Source: Nocardia sp. alder85J
GTDB lineage: Bacteria > Actinomycetota > Actinomycetes > Mycobacteriales > Mycobacteriaceae
DNA: 64,000 nucleotides
Reading direction: 5' to 3'
Assembly: GCF_020176955.2 (NCBI RefSeq)
Contig: NZ_JAIUCZ020000007.1
Location: 434,001-498,000, forward strand
The notes under the pieces were generated by a model, which made no database searches, was not told where the DNA came from, and saw only the letters and a list, made by a program, of their open reading frames with translations. Each line of letters opens with the position of its first letter. The first letter of the stretch is position 1. The position numbers were made by a program, and so were the translations under genes. This document shows positions 43,016 through 52,531 of the stretch, one piece after another.

Positions 43016-44656
43016 GTGAGCACGACACTGCACGCACAGGGTTTGTCCGCCGGCCACGGTGAGCGCATCCTGTTCAGCGACCTCGATCTGGTGCTGGCCC
43101 CCGGCGATGTGATCGGCCTGGTCGGCGTGAACGGCGCGGGCAAATCCACGCTGCTGCGCATGCTGGCCGAGCGCACGCCGCAGACCGGGCAGATCATCCT
43201 CAGCCCGCCGGACGCGACGGTCGGATACCTCGCGCAGGAGCCCGAGCGGATCGCCCGGGAGACCGTGCTGCAATTCCTGGCCCGCCGCACCGGGGTCGCC
43301 GCCGCGCAGCGGACGATGGACGCCGCGGCCGAGCGGCTCGGCGACGGAGGCGACGACGACTACTCCCCCGCGCTGGAGCGCTGGCTCGCCCTCGGCGGCG
43401 CCGATCTGGAGCAGCGGGCCGAGGAGGTGGCCGCCGATCTGGGCCTGACCGACCGGCTGCCCACCGGGCTCGACACCCCGATGACGGGACTGTCCGGCGG
43501 GCAGGCCGCGCGCGCCGGGCTGGCGTCGGTGTTGTTGTCCCGCTTCGACGTGCTGCTGCTCGACGAACCCACCAACGATCTCGACCTGGACGGGCTGGCC
43601 CGGCTGGAGCGGTTCGTCACCGCGGTGCGGGTGCCGCTGATGGTGATCAGCCACGACCGAGAGTTCTTGGCGCGCACCGTGAATCGCGTCGTGGAGCTGG
43701 ATCTCGCGCAGCACCAGGTCGGTGTCTACGACGGCGGGTACGAGGCGTATCTGGCCGAGCGCGAGATCGACCGGCGGCACGCGCGGGAGGCGTTCGAGGA
43801 GTACGCCGACACCAAGGCGGGGCTGGAGGCCCGGCAGAACATGCAGCGCAACTGGCTCGAGCACGGTGTGCGCAATGCCCGCCGCAAGACCCGTGACTCG
43901 GACAAGGCCGGTCGCAAGATGCGCCAGGAGTCCACCGAGAAGCAGGCGTCGAAGGTGCGGCAGACGCAGCGCCGCATCGAACGCCTCGACGCGGTGGAGG
44001 AACCGCGCAAGGAATGGGAGCTGCGGATGTCGATCGCGGCCGCCCCGCGCAGCGGCGCGGTGGTCGCGACGGTGTCGCAGGCGACCGTCACTCGCGGCGA
44101 CTTCACGCTGGGACCCGTGACCGCACAGGTCGATTGGGGTGACCGGATCGTGCTCACCGGCGCGAACGGCTCCGGGAAGTCCACGTTGCTGGCCCTGCTG
44201 CTCGGAAAGATCCGGCCGGACACCGGAACCGCCGCGCTCGGCTCCGGCGTGGCGATCGGCGAGGTCGATCAGGCGCGCGGGCTGTTCCGCGGCGACGCCA
44301 CCCTGGTGGACACCTTCGGCGCGCAGATCCCGGACTGGAACGACGCCGACATGCGCACCCTGCTGGCCAAATTCGGCCTGCGTGGCCCACATGTGCTGCG
44401 GCCCAACGACACTCTCTCCCCCGGTGAGCGCACCCGCGCGGCACTGGCGCTGCTCCAGGCCCGCGGCGTGAACCTGCTGGTGCTCGACGAGCCGACCAAC
44501 CACCTGGACCTGCCCGCGATCGAGCAGCTGGAGGAGGCGGTCGAATCCTTCGACGGCACCCTGCTGCTGGTCACCCACGACCGCCGCATGCTCGACAACG
44601 TCCGCGCCACCCGCCGCTGGCACCTGGACCGGGGACGACTGAGCGAATCGAACTGA
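43016..44656 (+). CDS. ABC-F family ATPase
   Basis: 546 residues with two ABC domains and no membrane segments. First domain: Walker A GVNGAGKST, signature LSGGQAARAGLASVLLSR, Walker B LLLDEPTNDLD. Second domain: GANGSGKST, LSPGERTRAALALLQ, LVLDEPTNHLD. The linker (about 240-330) is basic and helical, as in ribosome-acting ABC-F proteins. These act in translation or antibiotic resistance rather than transport; which applies here is unknown. GTG 43016 is preferred (no ribosome site, CAGACT close upstream suggests a leaderless transcript); ATG 42992 is an alternative. Confidence 0.8.
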   Translation: MSTTLHAQGLSAGHGERILFSDLDLVLAPGDVIGLVGVNGAGKSTLLRMLAERTPQTGQIILSPPDATVGYLAQEPERIARETVLQFLARRTGVAAAQRTMDAAAERLGDGGDDDYSPALERWLALGGADLEQRAEEVAADLGLTDRLPTGLDTPMTGLSGGQAARAGLASVLLSRFDVLLLDEPTNDLDLDGLARLERFVTAVRVPLMVISHDREFLARTVNRVVELDLAQHQVGVYDGGYEAYLAEREIDRRHAREAFEEYADTKAGLEARQNMQRNWLEHGVRNARRKTRDSDKAGRKMRQESTEKQASKVRQTQRRIERLDAVEEPRKEWELRMSIAAAPRSGAVVATVSQATVTRGDFTLGPVTAQVDWGDRIVLTGANGSGKSTLLALLLGKIRPDTGTAALGSGVAIGEVDQARGLFRGDATLVDTFGAQIPDWNDADMRTLLAKFGLRGPHVLRPNDTLSPGERTRAALALLQARGVNLLVLDEPTNHLDLPAIEQLEEAVESFDGTLLLVTHDRRMLDNVRATRRWHLDRGRLSESN

Positions 44657-44795
44657 TCCGCGGCCCGCACCCCGAGGGGAACCGCCCACCGGGACCGGCC
44701 CGAACGGCGACCACACCCGACCCGAAACGCTCGGCCGAGTCGACCCGCAACCTGTACCCGGACCGCAATCGGCCGACGGGTCGGCCCGAAGCGCG

Positions 44796-46379
44796 TCAGG
44801 CCCCGGCGATGGTGGTGATCAGGGTGCGGGCGCCGGCGGTACGGGTGCCGACGATCTGGGTGAAGGTGCGCGGCGACTCGCCCGGCTTCTGCTGGGTGAG
44901 CCGCACCTCCCATTGCCCGTCGGTGTCGGAAGCAATGCCCGCGCGGGTGATCTGCACGCAGTAGCGGGTGCCGGACGGCACCTGATCGATCCCGCGCTGG
45001 ATCTGATCGGCGGGCGGCACGGTCGCGTCGTCGGCCACCACGGCCCGCGCCGCGAAACCGGATCGCTGCACGTAGTACGCCCGCTCGAAGGCGAAGATGG
45101 CGTCCGGACCGCTGCCGGTGCCGCCGGGGTCGGTGCCCGACATCACATCGCTGCCGCGCTTCTGCTCACACCCCTCGGCCGCGATCGCCCCCGCCGGCGC
45201 GGCGGCGGTGCTGGGCACCGCGGAGCCCGCGGCGACCGGCACTCGCGTCGATGCCGGCGAGGCCGCCTGGCTCGGGGTGCGGCGCTGGGCACTGTGCAGC
45301 GCCACCAGCAGCACCGCCACCACCACGATCCCGAGGCCCAGCATGATCAGCAGCGCCATCGGCCGGTTGCCGCTGCCGCGTTCGCTACCGCCACCCGCGC
45401 GCCGCGGATGCCGCAGGCGCAGACCGGGATTCCCGCCGGACCGATCGACCAGAGAAGGCGCCGTGACGCGCTCCTCCTCGTAGTCGTCGTCCCCTTCGTA
45501 ACCACGGATCTGCACATGTGAGGTGAGCTGCTGCGGTTCGGCCCGCGGCGAACTCGAATCCAGCCACTGCTCCCAGCCGCCGGACCGCTCGTCGGACGAA
45601 CCCCGTTGCGACTCCGGCCATCCCGCCGCATCACCGGACTCCGGCTGCGAATATCCCTGCGCCACACGCTCATCCGACGACTCCGTCACCGGATAGGACG
45701 CGGACTCCGTCACCGGATAACCGGATGCGGCCGCCGCCGAGGGATATTCGTCCTCCGAGTGCCGGGCGGAGTAGCCCCGAGGCGTCGGACCGGCCGCGTA
45801 GTAGTCATCCGCAGGCCCCCCCGATTCCGGATGTCCCGGCTCCACGCCGCCATCGGCATATCCCGACGCGGCCAGGTGGCCGCCGTACCCCGACCCGGTA
45901 ACCGATTCGCCGGCAACAGGTTCCGCATCACCGTAGCCGGGCGCGGGCTCCTCCGCCGGTTGCCGGTAGGCGATCGCCGCTGGATGGCCGGCCGAGTACC
46001 CCGGCCCGAACCCGCGAGACTCGTCCGGCAACGCGACACCACCGTTCTCGGGCGCGACCGGAGGATGGACCGCGGTTGTCTCGTGTGGACCGTACGCCGA
46101 GGGTTCGATATCGTCCCAGCCGCCGTCGTGCCGCCGGATCGATACCGAACCGGGACGGTGGTCCACGTCGTGGGTGCGGAGGATGTCGGCGGGCGTCACC
46201 CGGTCCGGGTCGACGGTGTCCACGCCGGGAGTTCGGTTGCGGCGTGCGAGCTTACGGGTGCCGCGGCGACGCCGGGGGCGTCGCGACGGCATCCGCACCA
46301 TCGGCAGGCCGAGGTCGAACGGGTTGGCCGCCTCCTCGGCGGATTCGTCGCCCTCGGGCTCGTCGTCGGGAGGTGTCAT
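44796..46379 (-). CDS. Single-pass membrane protein with long disordered cytoplasmic region
   Basis: 527 residues. An acidic start and basic stretch (RRPRRRRGTRKLARRNR) lead into about 270 residues rich in Gly, Tyr, Pro, Ser and Glu without structure. One membrane helix (MALLIMLGLGIVVVAVLLVAL, about 345-365) follows. The extracellular C-terminal domain of about 130 residues (FAFERAYYVQRSGFAARAVVADDATVPPADQIQRGIDQVPSGTRYCVQI) looks like a conserved Nocardia/Rhodococcus module. Its ATG shares a base with the upstream stop (TGATG), tying it to the type VII-like pair. Possibly a docking or sensor protein. Confidence 0.7.
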   Translation of the reverse strand: MTPPDDEPEGDESAEEAANPFDLGLPMVRMPSRRPRRRRGTRKLARRNRTPGVDTVDPDRVTPADILRTHDVDHRPGSVSIRRHDGGWDDIEPSAYGPHETTAVHPPVAPENGGVALPDESRGFGPGYSAGHPAAIAYRQPAEEPAPGYGDAEPVAGESVTGSGYGGHLAASGYADGGVEPGHPESGGPADDYYAAGPTPRGYSARHSEDEYPSAAAASGYPVTESASYPVTESSDERVAQGYSQPESGDAAGWPESQRGSSDERSGGWEQWLDSSSPRAEPQQLTSHVQIRGYEGDDDYEEERVTAPSLVDRSGGNPGLRLRHPRRAGGGSERGSGNRPMALLIMLGLGIVVVAVLLVALHSAQRRTPSQAASPASTRVPVAAGSAVPSTAAAPAGAIAAEGCEQKRGSDVMSGTDPGGTGSGPDAIFAFERAYYVQRSGFAARAVVADDATVPPADQIQRGIDQVPSGTRYCVQITRAGIASDTDGQWEVRLTQQKPGESPRTFTQIVGTRTAGARTLITTIAGA

Positions 46380-47767
46380 CAGATCGCGTCGTCACCGAAA
46401 TCGCCGATGACGGCGGCCGGAACCATCACCGCCTCGGCCGGGGTCGTCACGCCGAGCTGGCCGTCACGCGATTTGTGGTCCTGGTCGCCGCTGCCCCCGG
46501 GCGGCGGCATCGCGACACCGCCGGTGGCGCCGGAGGAGGAGGACGGGCCCGGGTCGGGCGCGGCCATGCGGGCCGGGCCGGGGCTCGACGGTTTCGGATC
46601 CGGTTGCGCCGCGGTCGAATCCGATCCGGAACCGTTCGACATCGGCGGATCGTCGGGGGCGGCGCCACCGGTGTCCTGCGGGCCCTGCGTGGCGGGGGGC
46701 GTGACCGGCGCCGGCGAGGGACTGCCGCCACCGAAGTCGATGATCGGCTTGGAGCCGTTGGCCCCGCCGCCGGTGCCGGCGGCGCCGGTCCCGTTGGTGG
46801 TGCTACCGGGATGCAGCAGTTCGGGAATCGCCTTCTCGGCCCCGTCCGCGACCACGTCCATGGCGTGCGAACCGACCTCGGCGATCTTGTCGATCAGATG
46901 GGTGCCGATATCGACGCCGGCGCTGATGGCCGCCGTGCCCACCTGCACACCCGCCGCGATCAGCTGTCCCTGCAACTGCATCTGGGCGGCCTGCGCCGGG
47001 TCCATCGGCTGCCCACCGGACCAGTACTGCGCCGGTAGCACCGAATTCTGCCCGTACTGGGAGGAATCCGGCCCGCCGTACTGATAGCCCGGATTCGAAC
47101 CACCGTACTGGTACCCGGGATTCGAGCCGCCGTACTGAGAGCTCGGGTCCGGGCCGCCGTACTGGTACCCGGGATCCGAATAGCTCGCGGTGGTGATCGG
47201 GTCCGTCACCGTCAGCGGGCCCATGGCGTCGAGGGCGCGGGTGTGCCCGTCCATCTCGGTCTGGGCGGACTGGACCGCGGTGATGGCATCGCGCAGCGCC
47301 TGGGTGGCGCGGGTGATGACCGCGTCGGTGTCGGGGGCCGACTGGGCGCTGTCCAGGATGGTCCTGGCGTCGCGCCGGAAGTCGGCGATGATCCGGTCGA
47401 CCTGGCTCGCGGCGCGGGCACTGGTGGTGTGCGCGGCGGTCAGCACGGCCAGGTAGGCCGGGCCGCGGTCGGTGATGTCGCCGATCTGGGTCTGAGTGGT
47501 CCGCAGCGCGGGAACCGCTGCGTCGGAAGCATTGGACTGCCACGACGACTCCAGCGCGTGGATGCCGTCGCGGTGCGGGGCCTCCGTATCGGCGGCCTGC
47601 GTGGTCGCCCGCGACAGGGCCGTGACGGTGGCCTGATCGGGCACCCCGGCGCCGCTGCCGAGCGAGGCGCGCAAGGCCAGCAGCGGTTGCACCAGCCGCG
47701 CCACGATCGGCGGATCGAAGTCGAGATCGGTGTAGCCCGCTCGACTCGTGGAAACCGTGCTGGTCAC
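46379..47767 (-). CDS. Large WXG/EspB-like protein with YQYGG repeats, putative type VII substrate
   Basis: 462 residues. Residues 1-185 are helical, with a W-x-S turn in HALESSWQSNASDA. Residues 195-245 hold four or five copies of an aromatic repeat (NPGYQYGGS / DPSSQYGGS). A hydrophobic helix-rich stretch (AAQMQLQGQLIAAGVQVGTAAISAGVDIGTHLIDKI) follows, then a Gly/Pro/Ser-rich tail. The organisation, helical hairpin plus disordered tail, resembles EspB/PPE-like secreted proteins. The GTG start overlaps the stop of the 107-residue partner as GTGA. Confidence 0.65.
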   Translation of the reverse strand: MTSTVSTSRAGYTDLDFDPPIVARLVQPLLALRASLGSGAGVPDQATVTALSRATTQAADTEAPHRDGIHALESSWQSNASDAAVPALRTTQTQIGDITDRGPAYLAVLTAAHTTSARAASQVDRIIADFRRDARTILDSAQSAPDTDAVITRATQALRDAITAVQSAQTEMDGHTRALDAMGPLTVTDPITTASYSDPGYQYGGPDPSSQYGGSNPGYQYGGSNPGYQYGGPDSSQYGQNSVLPAQYWSGGQPMDPAQAAQMQLQGQLIAAGVQVGTAAISAGVDIGTHLIDKIAEVGSHAMDVVADGAEKAIPELLHPGSTTNGTGAAGTGGGANGSKPIIDFGGGSPSPAPVTPPATQGPQDTGGAAPDDPPMSNGSGSDSTAAQPDPKPSSPGPARMAAPDPGPSSSSGATGGVAMPPPGGSGDQDHKSRDGQLGVTTPAEAVMVPAAVIGDFGDDAI

Positions 47768-48087
47768 GCGAGCACCTCCCCTGCCCGGGCGGCCGCGGCC
47801 GCGGTCTGTTCGTCGCGCTGCCCGACAGCGCTGTCGTACCCGCGCAGCACCTGACCGTAGGTGGCGACCAGCTGCCCGGCCGTCGACAACGCCTGGGCGT
47901 GCTCGGCCACCGCAGCGGCGAACCGGGTGGCGAATTCACCACCCACGACGCCCAATTCGGCGGCGAGCCGGTGCGGGTCCACCGCCCCGGCGGCCACCGC
48001 CGCGGCCGAGGCGAGCTGTTGCGAAACGGAATCCGCAATGGATGTGTAGGCGGCCAGCGCGGCCGGATCGAGCTTCAGCGAATCCAC
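47764..48087 (-). CDS. EspC-like small protein (type VII secretion target family)
   Basis: 107 residues, helical and Ala-rich: LKLDPAALAAYTSIADSVSQQLASAAAVAAG then FATRFAAAVAEHAQALSTAGQLVATYGQVLRGYDSAVGQRDEQ. It matches the DUF2580/ESX-1 target pattern. A tyrosine followed by acidic residues is present (GYDSAVGQRDE), but the spacing does not fit a strict Y-x-x-x-D/E signal. First gene of the second T7-like operon; the 187-bp region upstream must hold the promoter. Confidence 0.7.
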   Translation of the reverse strand: MDSLKLDPAALAAYTSIADSVSQQLASAAAVAAGAVDPHRLAAELGVVGGEFATRFAAAVAEHAQALSTAGQLVATYGQVLRGYDSAVGQRDEQTAAAAARAGEVLA

Positions 48088-48274
48088 TGTAGTTCCCCCT
48101 CACGGAAACCGTGTTTGCGAGATCCGGCTCCGCGTCCGGGGCCGGCGCTGTCGCTTGATAATTCGAGTCCACCATACGTCGCGAACAGCGAACCCGCCCC
48201 CGATCCAGCCGGTACACCCCGGCCGGCCAGTTGAAAAAGGGGCGTTCACAATTACCGCACGGGTCCGTCCCGGC

Positions 48275-49639
48275 TCAGAGCGCGGCGACCCGCTTCGCCA
48301 GATCGTCGGCCAGCGCCCGCGCCCGATCGTGATCGGTGGCCTCCACCATGACCCGGATGAGCTCCTCGGTTCCGCTGGGGCGCAACAGGACTCGGCCGGT
48401 GTCGCCGAGCGTGCGCTCGGCCTCGGCCACCGCCTCCAGTAGATCCGGCGCGCCGGCGACGGTCTTGTCGGTGACCGGCACGTTCACCAGCACCTGCGGC
48501 ACGGTCTGCACGACACCCGCCAGCTCCGCGAGCGAGTGTCCGGTCTGCGCCATCCGGGCCATCAGCTTCAGGCCGGTGAGCAGACCGTCGCCGGTGGTGC
48601 CGAAGCCCGGGAACACCACGTGCCCGGACTGTTCACCACCGAGGGTGTAGCCACCGCGGCGCAACTCCTCCAGCACATAGCGGTCACCGACCGCGGTGGT
48701 GCGCACCGTGATTCCCGCGCCGCGCATCGCGATGTGCAGGCCCAGATTGCTCATCACGGTCGCGACCAGGGTGTCGTGGGCCAGTCCGCCGGCCTCGTGC
48801 ATGGCCAGCGCCAGGATCGCCATGATGGCGTCACCGTCGACCACCGCCCCGGTGGCGTCCACCGCCAGGCAACGATCGGCGTCGCCGTCGTGCGCCAGCC
48901 CCAGATCGGCGCCGTGCTCGCGGACCGCGCGCCGGACCGGGTCCAGGTGCGTCGACCCGCAGCGATCGTTGATGTTGAGCCCGTTCGGCTCGGCATGGAT
49001 GGCGACCACCCGTGCCCCCGCCTCGCGGTAGGCGGCGGGGCCCACGTCGGAGGCGGCGCCGTGCGCGCAGTCCACCACCACGGTGAGCCCGCTCAGATCA
49101 CGGCCGGTGGCCTCGATCAGGTGCTCCACATACCGCTCGTGCGTCCCGGCCAGGCTGTAGTGGTCGTCGACGCGGCCGTCGGCGCCGGACTGGCTCAGCA
49201 CCCGGCCGATCCCGGCGCCGGTGGGCCGGGTGAACTCGCGGCGGCGCACCAGCTCCTCGATGCGGTCCTCCACCGCGTCGTCCAGCTTGTGCCCGCCCGC
49301 GGCGAAGATCTTGATCCCGTTGTCCGGCATCGGATTGTGCGACGCCGAGATCATGACGCCGAGGCAGGCGTCGTAGACGGCGGTCAGATAGGCGACGGCG
49401 GGCGTCGGCAGCACACCGACGGACAGCACGTCCACACCCGCGGCGGTCAGGCCGGCGGTCACCGCGGCCTCCAGCATCTCGCCGCTGGCGCGCGGGTCAC
49501 GACCGACCACCGCGACGGCACGCCGGCGACCACGCGCGAGCACCTCCGCGGCCGCAGCCGCCACGTGCAGCGCCAGCTCCGGGCCCAGGCCCTCGTTGGC
49601 CAGTCCTCGGACCCCGTCGGTCCCGAACAAACGTCCCAT
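48275..49639 (-). CDS. glmM: Phosphoglucosamine mutase GlmM
   Basis: 454 residues. MGRLFGTDGVRGLAN at the start, the active-site serine at S100 in MISASHNPMPDNGIK, the metal loop LAHDGDADRCLAVD, GEQSGHVVF and the C-terminal phosphate loop RPSGTEELIRVMVE are all present. It converts GlcN-6-P to GlcN-1-P, between GlmS and GlmU. ATG 49639 has GCGAGG upstream. It follows rpsI after a strong hairpin, the same order as Rv3443c-Rv3441c. Confidence 0.97.
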   Translation of the reverse strand: MGRLFGTDGVRGLANEGLGPELALHVAAAAAEVLARGRRRAVAVVGRDPRASGEMLEAAVTAGLTAAGVDVLSVGVLPTPAVAYLTAVYDACLGVMISASHNPMPDNGIKIFAAGGHKLDDAVEDRIEELVRRREFTRPTGAGIGRVLSQSGADGRVDDHYSLAGTHERYVEHLIEATGRDLSGLTVVVDCAHGAASDVGPAAYREAGARVVAIHAEPNGLNINDRCGSTHLDPVRRAVREHGADLGLAHDGDADRCLAVDATGAVVDGDAIMAILALAMHEAGGLAHDTLVATVMSNLGLHIAMRGAGITVRTTAVGDRYVLEELRRGGYTLGGEQSGHVVFPGFGTTGDGLLTGLKLMARMAQTGHSLAELAGVVQTVPQVLVNVPVTDKTVAGAPDLLEAVAEAERTLGDTGRVLLRPSGTEELIRVMVEATDHDRARALADDLAKRVAAL

Positions 49640-49665
49640 TACCTCGCCTTATAGGTCGTGACAGC

Positions 49666-49721
49666 ACGAGAGCAGGCGCCCAGCGATACCGAAAACCATC
49701 GGTGCTGGGGCCTGCTCTCGT
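49666..49721 (-). terminator. Strong hairpin between rpsI and glmM
   Basis: ACGAGAGCAGGC (49666-49677) pairs with GCCTGCTCTCGT (49710-49721). It continues as CCCAGC/GCTGGG with one bulged base and CGAT/ATCG around a short loop, about 22 bp in all. No U-tract follows in either direction. It may end or attenuate rplM-rpsI transcription before glmM. Confidence 0.6.
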
Positions 49722-49794
49722 ACAGGTGCCGTGACGACCGTACTCCACCCGATGCCACATGGACGCCGGATGGAGACAGCCGCACGCGGCAAGG

Positions 49795-50321
<527 letters not shown>

Positions 50322-50325
<4 letters not shown>

Positions 50326-50765
50326 TGGGCCACCTGCTTGATCTCGAACGGAACGGGCTGCTGCGCGGTGTGCGGGTGGTTCGGGCCGCCGTACACCTTC
50401 AGCTTGCGGATGATCTGGTTACCCAGCTTGTTCTTCGGGATCATGCCCTTGACGGCACGCTCCACCAGACGCTCCGGTCGGGTCTCCAGCAGCTGCCCGA
50501 CAGAACGGGACTTCAGACCGCCCGGGTACTGCGAGTGGGTGTAGAGGAGCTTGTCCTGCCGCTTGTTGCCGGAGACGGCAACCTTGTCGGCGTTGATGAT
50601 GATGACGAAATCGCCACCGTCGACGTTGGGGGCATAGGTCGGCTTGTTCTTGCCGCGCAGGATGTTCGCAGCCTGCACCGCAAGGCGGCCGAGCACCACA
50701 TCGGTGGCGTCGATGACGTACCACGTGCGGGTGACGTCACCTGCCTTGGGGCTGTACGTAGGCAC
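50322..50765 (-). CDS. rplM: 50S ribosomal protein L13
   Basis: 147 residues from GTG 50765 (PTYSPKAGDVTRTWYVIDA), the mycobacterial length, with AAGGGAAG upstream. Family motifs: ATDVVLGRLAVQAANILRGKNKPTYAPNVDGGDFVIIINADKV and the VKGMIPKNKLGNQIIRKLKVYGGPNHPH block. The longer open frame upstream is not needed. First gene of rplM-rpsI; promoter expected in 50766-50934. Confidence 0.97.
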
Positions 50766-50934
50766 AGTACTTCCCTTGTCTGTCGGATAACTGCCGGCCG
50801 GAGGGCGGTCGAGCGGCCCCGGCGGCCGGTTGAGACCCGGGGACTCGTGGGACGAGCACGGTTCTACACCGCGACGTACCGCACACCAGCAGGTGACGAT
50901 ACCAGCCGCCCTGCTCCGATCGGCAATCGCCCGG

Positions 50935-52473
50935 TCAGGGCTGCTCCGGCCCCGGCTGCGGCGGGGCCGTCGGGCCGGCTTCCGGATCGGGCCGGTCCGC
51001 CTCGGGCACCGGCTCCTCGGGCACGACGGCCGGCGGCCGGGTGAACCGGCTGCTCGGCTGTTCCCGGACCGGCGCGATCGGCTCCTGTTCGCCGGTCTCC
51101 GGCTCGTCCTCGGGATCGCGCAGCGCGTGCCGCCCGCCACCGCCGGTCCGGATGACCCCGATCGGGCGGGACTCGCCGGTGGTGCCGTGCCGGGGGCCCG
51201 GCCCGATCCGGCGGGTCGTCTCGGCCGGATCGGCCCGGCCCGCCCCGCGATCGATCAGCACCGTCGGATCGGCCACCGTCCCGGGATGGGCGACCCCGCC
51301 CAGCACCGCGCGCGCCGCCGCTGCCGGAACCAGCTGGGCGCGCGAGCCGTGCCCCGTTCCGGTGTGCGGACCGTGCGCCGATATCGGCATGCCGTGCATC
51401 GCGGTCATCGCACCCGGACTCGTGACCGACGTCGTCGGCCGCCCCGCCTCCGAGGCGGTCGGCCCGGCCGGGCCGTAGCCGCCGGGTGCGGCCGGCTGCC
51501 CCGCCGCACCCGGGCCACGGCCCGGATCCGCCGGTGGCGCAGGCTGATTCGACGACTGCCCGGATCCGCCCGAGCCGGGCGTGCCCGCCGGGCCACCGGA
51601 CGGACCGGCCGGCGGGAACTCACCGGCCCGCTCACTGTCGCTGACCAGCAGATGCGCCGCCCCCAGCACCAGCGCGTGCATGGGATGGTCGGCCAGTTGC
51701 AGCCGATGGCCGAGATGATTCTGGAACGCCAGCCGCAGCGCGTCGTTGAAGCACGCGTTACCGGACAGCAGCACCGTGGAGGTGTCCGCGCCGATCGCGC
51801 GCGCCGCGGCCATGACCTCGATCACCACGTTGTCGGCGGCGTGCGCCTCCCGCGTCGCCTCCGGCGGAACCAGCACCCCGGCCGATTCGGTGGGCTGCTC
51901 GTCGTCGCCGTGCACCGCGACCACCAGGCAGTTCCGGCCGTCGGAGTAGACGCCGGTCGCACCCACCCCGGACCGCCCCGGCTGCGGCGCCTGCACCAGC
52001 CCCAGCGCCCGCATGTACCCGGACAGCGCCACCGACTCCGGCAACGGCTCGGTCACCACGTCGAGCAGCTCGACCAGGCGGCAGTACTCCTCCACCTTGC
52101 CGTCGGGCCAGTCGTCGGGGAAGGGCAGCGCCACCACGTCCGGCTTACCGCGCAGATGTTTGCCCACGGCCGCCAGCGGGTTGTAGAGGCGGGCGCGGAA
52201 CACCAGTTCCGCGGGCCAGGTCGCCCCCGCGATCCGGATCTGCAAGTGGCCGAGGATGTCCCGGACATCGGAGACGGCGATGCCCAGATCGGGGCGCTGG
52301 ATCTCGGTGCTCGCCGTGTGCAGGCGCCCCGTCGAATCCGCCAGCAGGTACGCCGGCGGCGTAAAAGTTCCTTCCACCTGGACCGGGCGTATCGGTATGC
52401 CACCGCCGCCTGCGGCCACGGACACCACATCCCAACCGAGATGTACCGCCCCAACTCGAGCCGTCACAGCCAT
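50935..52473 (-). CDS. Hsp70-like/type VII-associated protein of unknown function
   Basis: 512 residues. Residues 1-270 look like a divergent actin/Hsp70-type ATPase fold: VGAVHLGWDVVSVAAGGGG at the start, YRLVELLDV-like helices, VYSDGRNCLVVAVHGDD near 175, TSTVLLSGNACFNDALRLAFQNHLG near 240 and HPMHALVLGAAHLL. The remaining 240 residues are Pro/Gly/Ala-rich and disordered. No membrane segment is seen. Start is ATG 52473, 58 nt behind the FHA-ABC exporter gene, so the two are in one operon. Assignment to the type VII-associated group is by neighbourhood. Confidence 0.55.
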   Translation of the reverse strand: MAVTARVGAVHLGWDVVSVAAGGGGIPIRPVQVEGTFTPPAYLLADSTGRLHTASTEIQRPDLGIAVSDVRDILGHLQIRIAGATWPAELVFRARLYNPLAAVGKHLRGKPDVVALPFPDDWPDGKVEEYCRLVELLDVVTEPLPESVALSGYMRALGLVQAPQPGRSGVGATGVYSDGRNCLVVAVHGDDEQPTESAGVLVPPEATREAHAADNVVIEVMAAARAIGADTSTVLLSGNACFNDALRLAFQNHLGHRLQLADHPMHALVLGAAHLLVSDSERAGEFPPAGPSGGPAGTPGSGGSGQSSNQPAPPADPGRGPGAAGQPAAPGGYGPAGPTASEAGRPTTSVTSPGAMTAMHGMPISAHGPHTGTGHGSRAQLVPAAAARAVLGGVAHPGTVADPTVLIDRGAGRADPAETTRRIGPGPRHGTTGESRPIGVIRTGGGGRHALRDPEDEPETGEQEPIAPVREQPSSRFTRPPAVVPEEPVPEADRPDPEAGPTAPPQPGPEQP

Positions 52474-52531
52474 AAGTGTGCCTGCTGCCGCGCCGATGCG
52501 CTCGGGGCCGTCCCCAATGCGACCGCCACCG

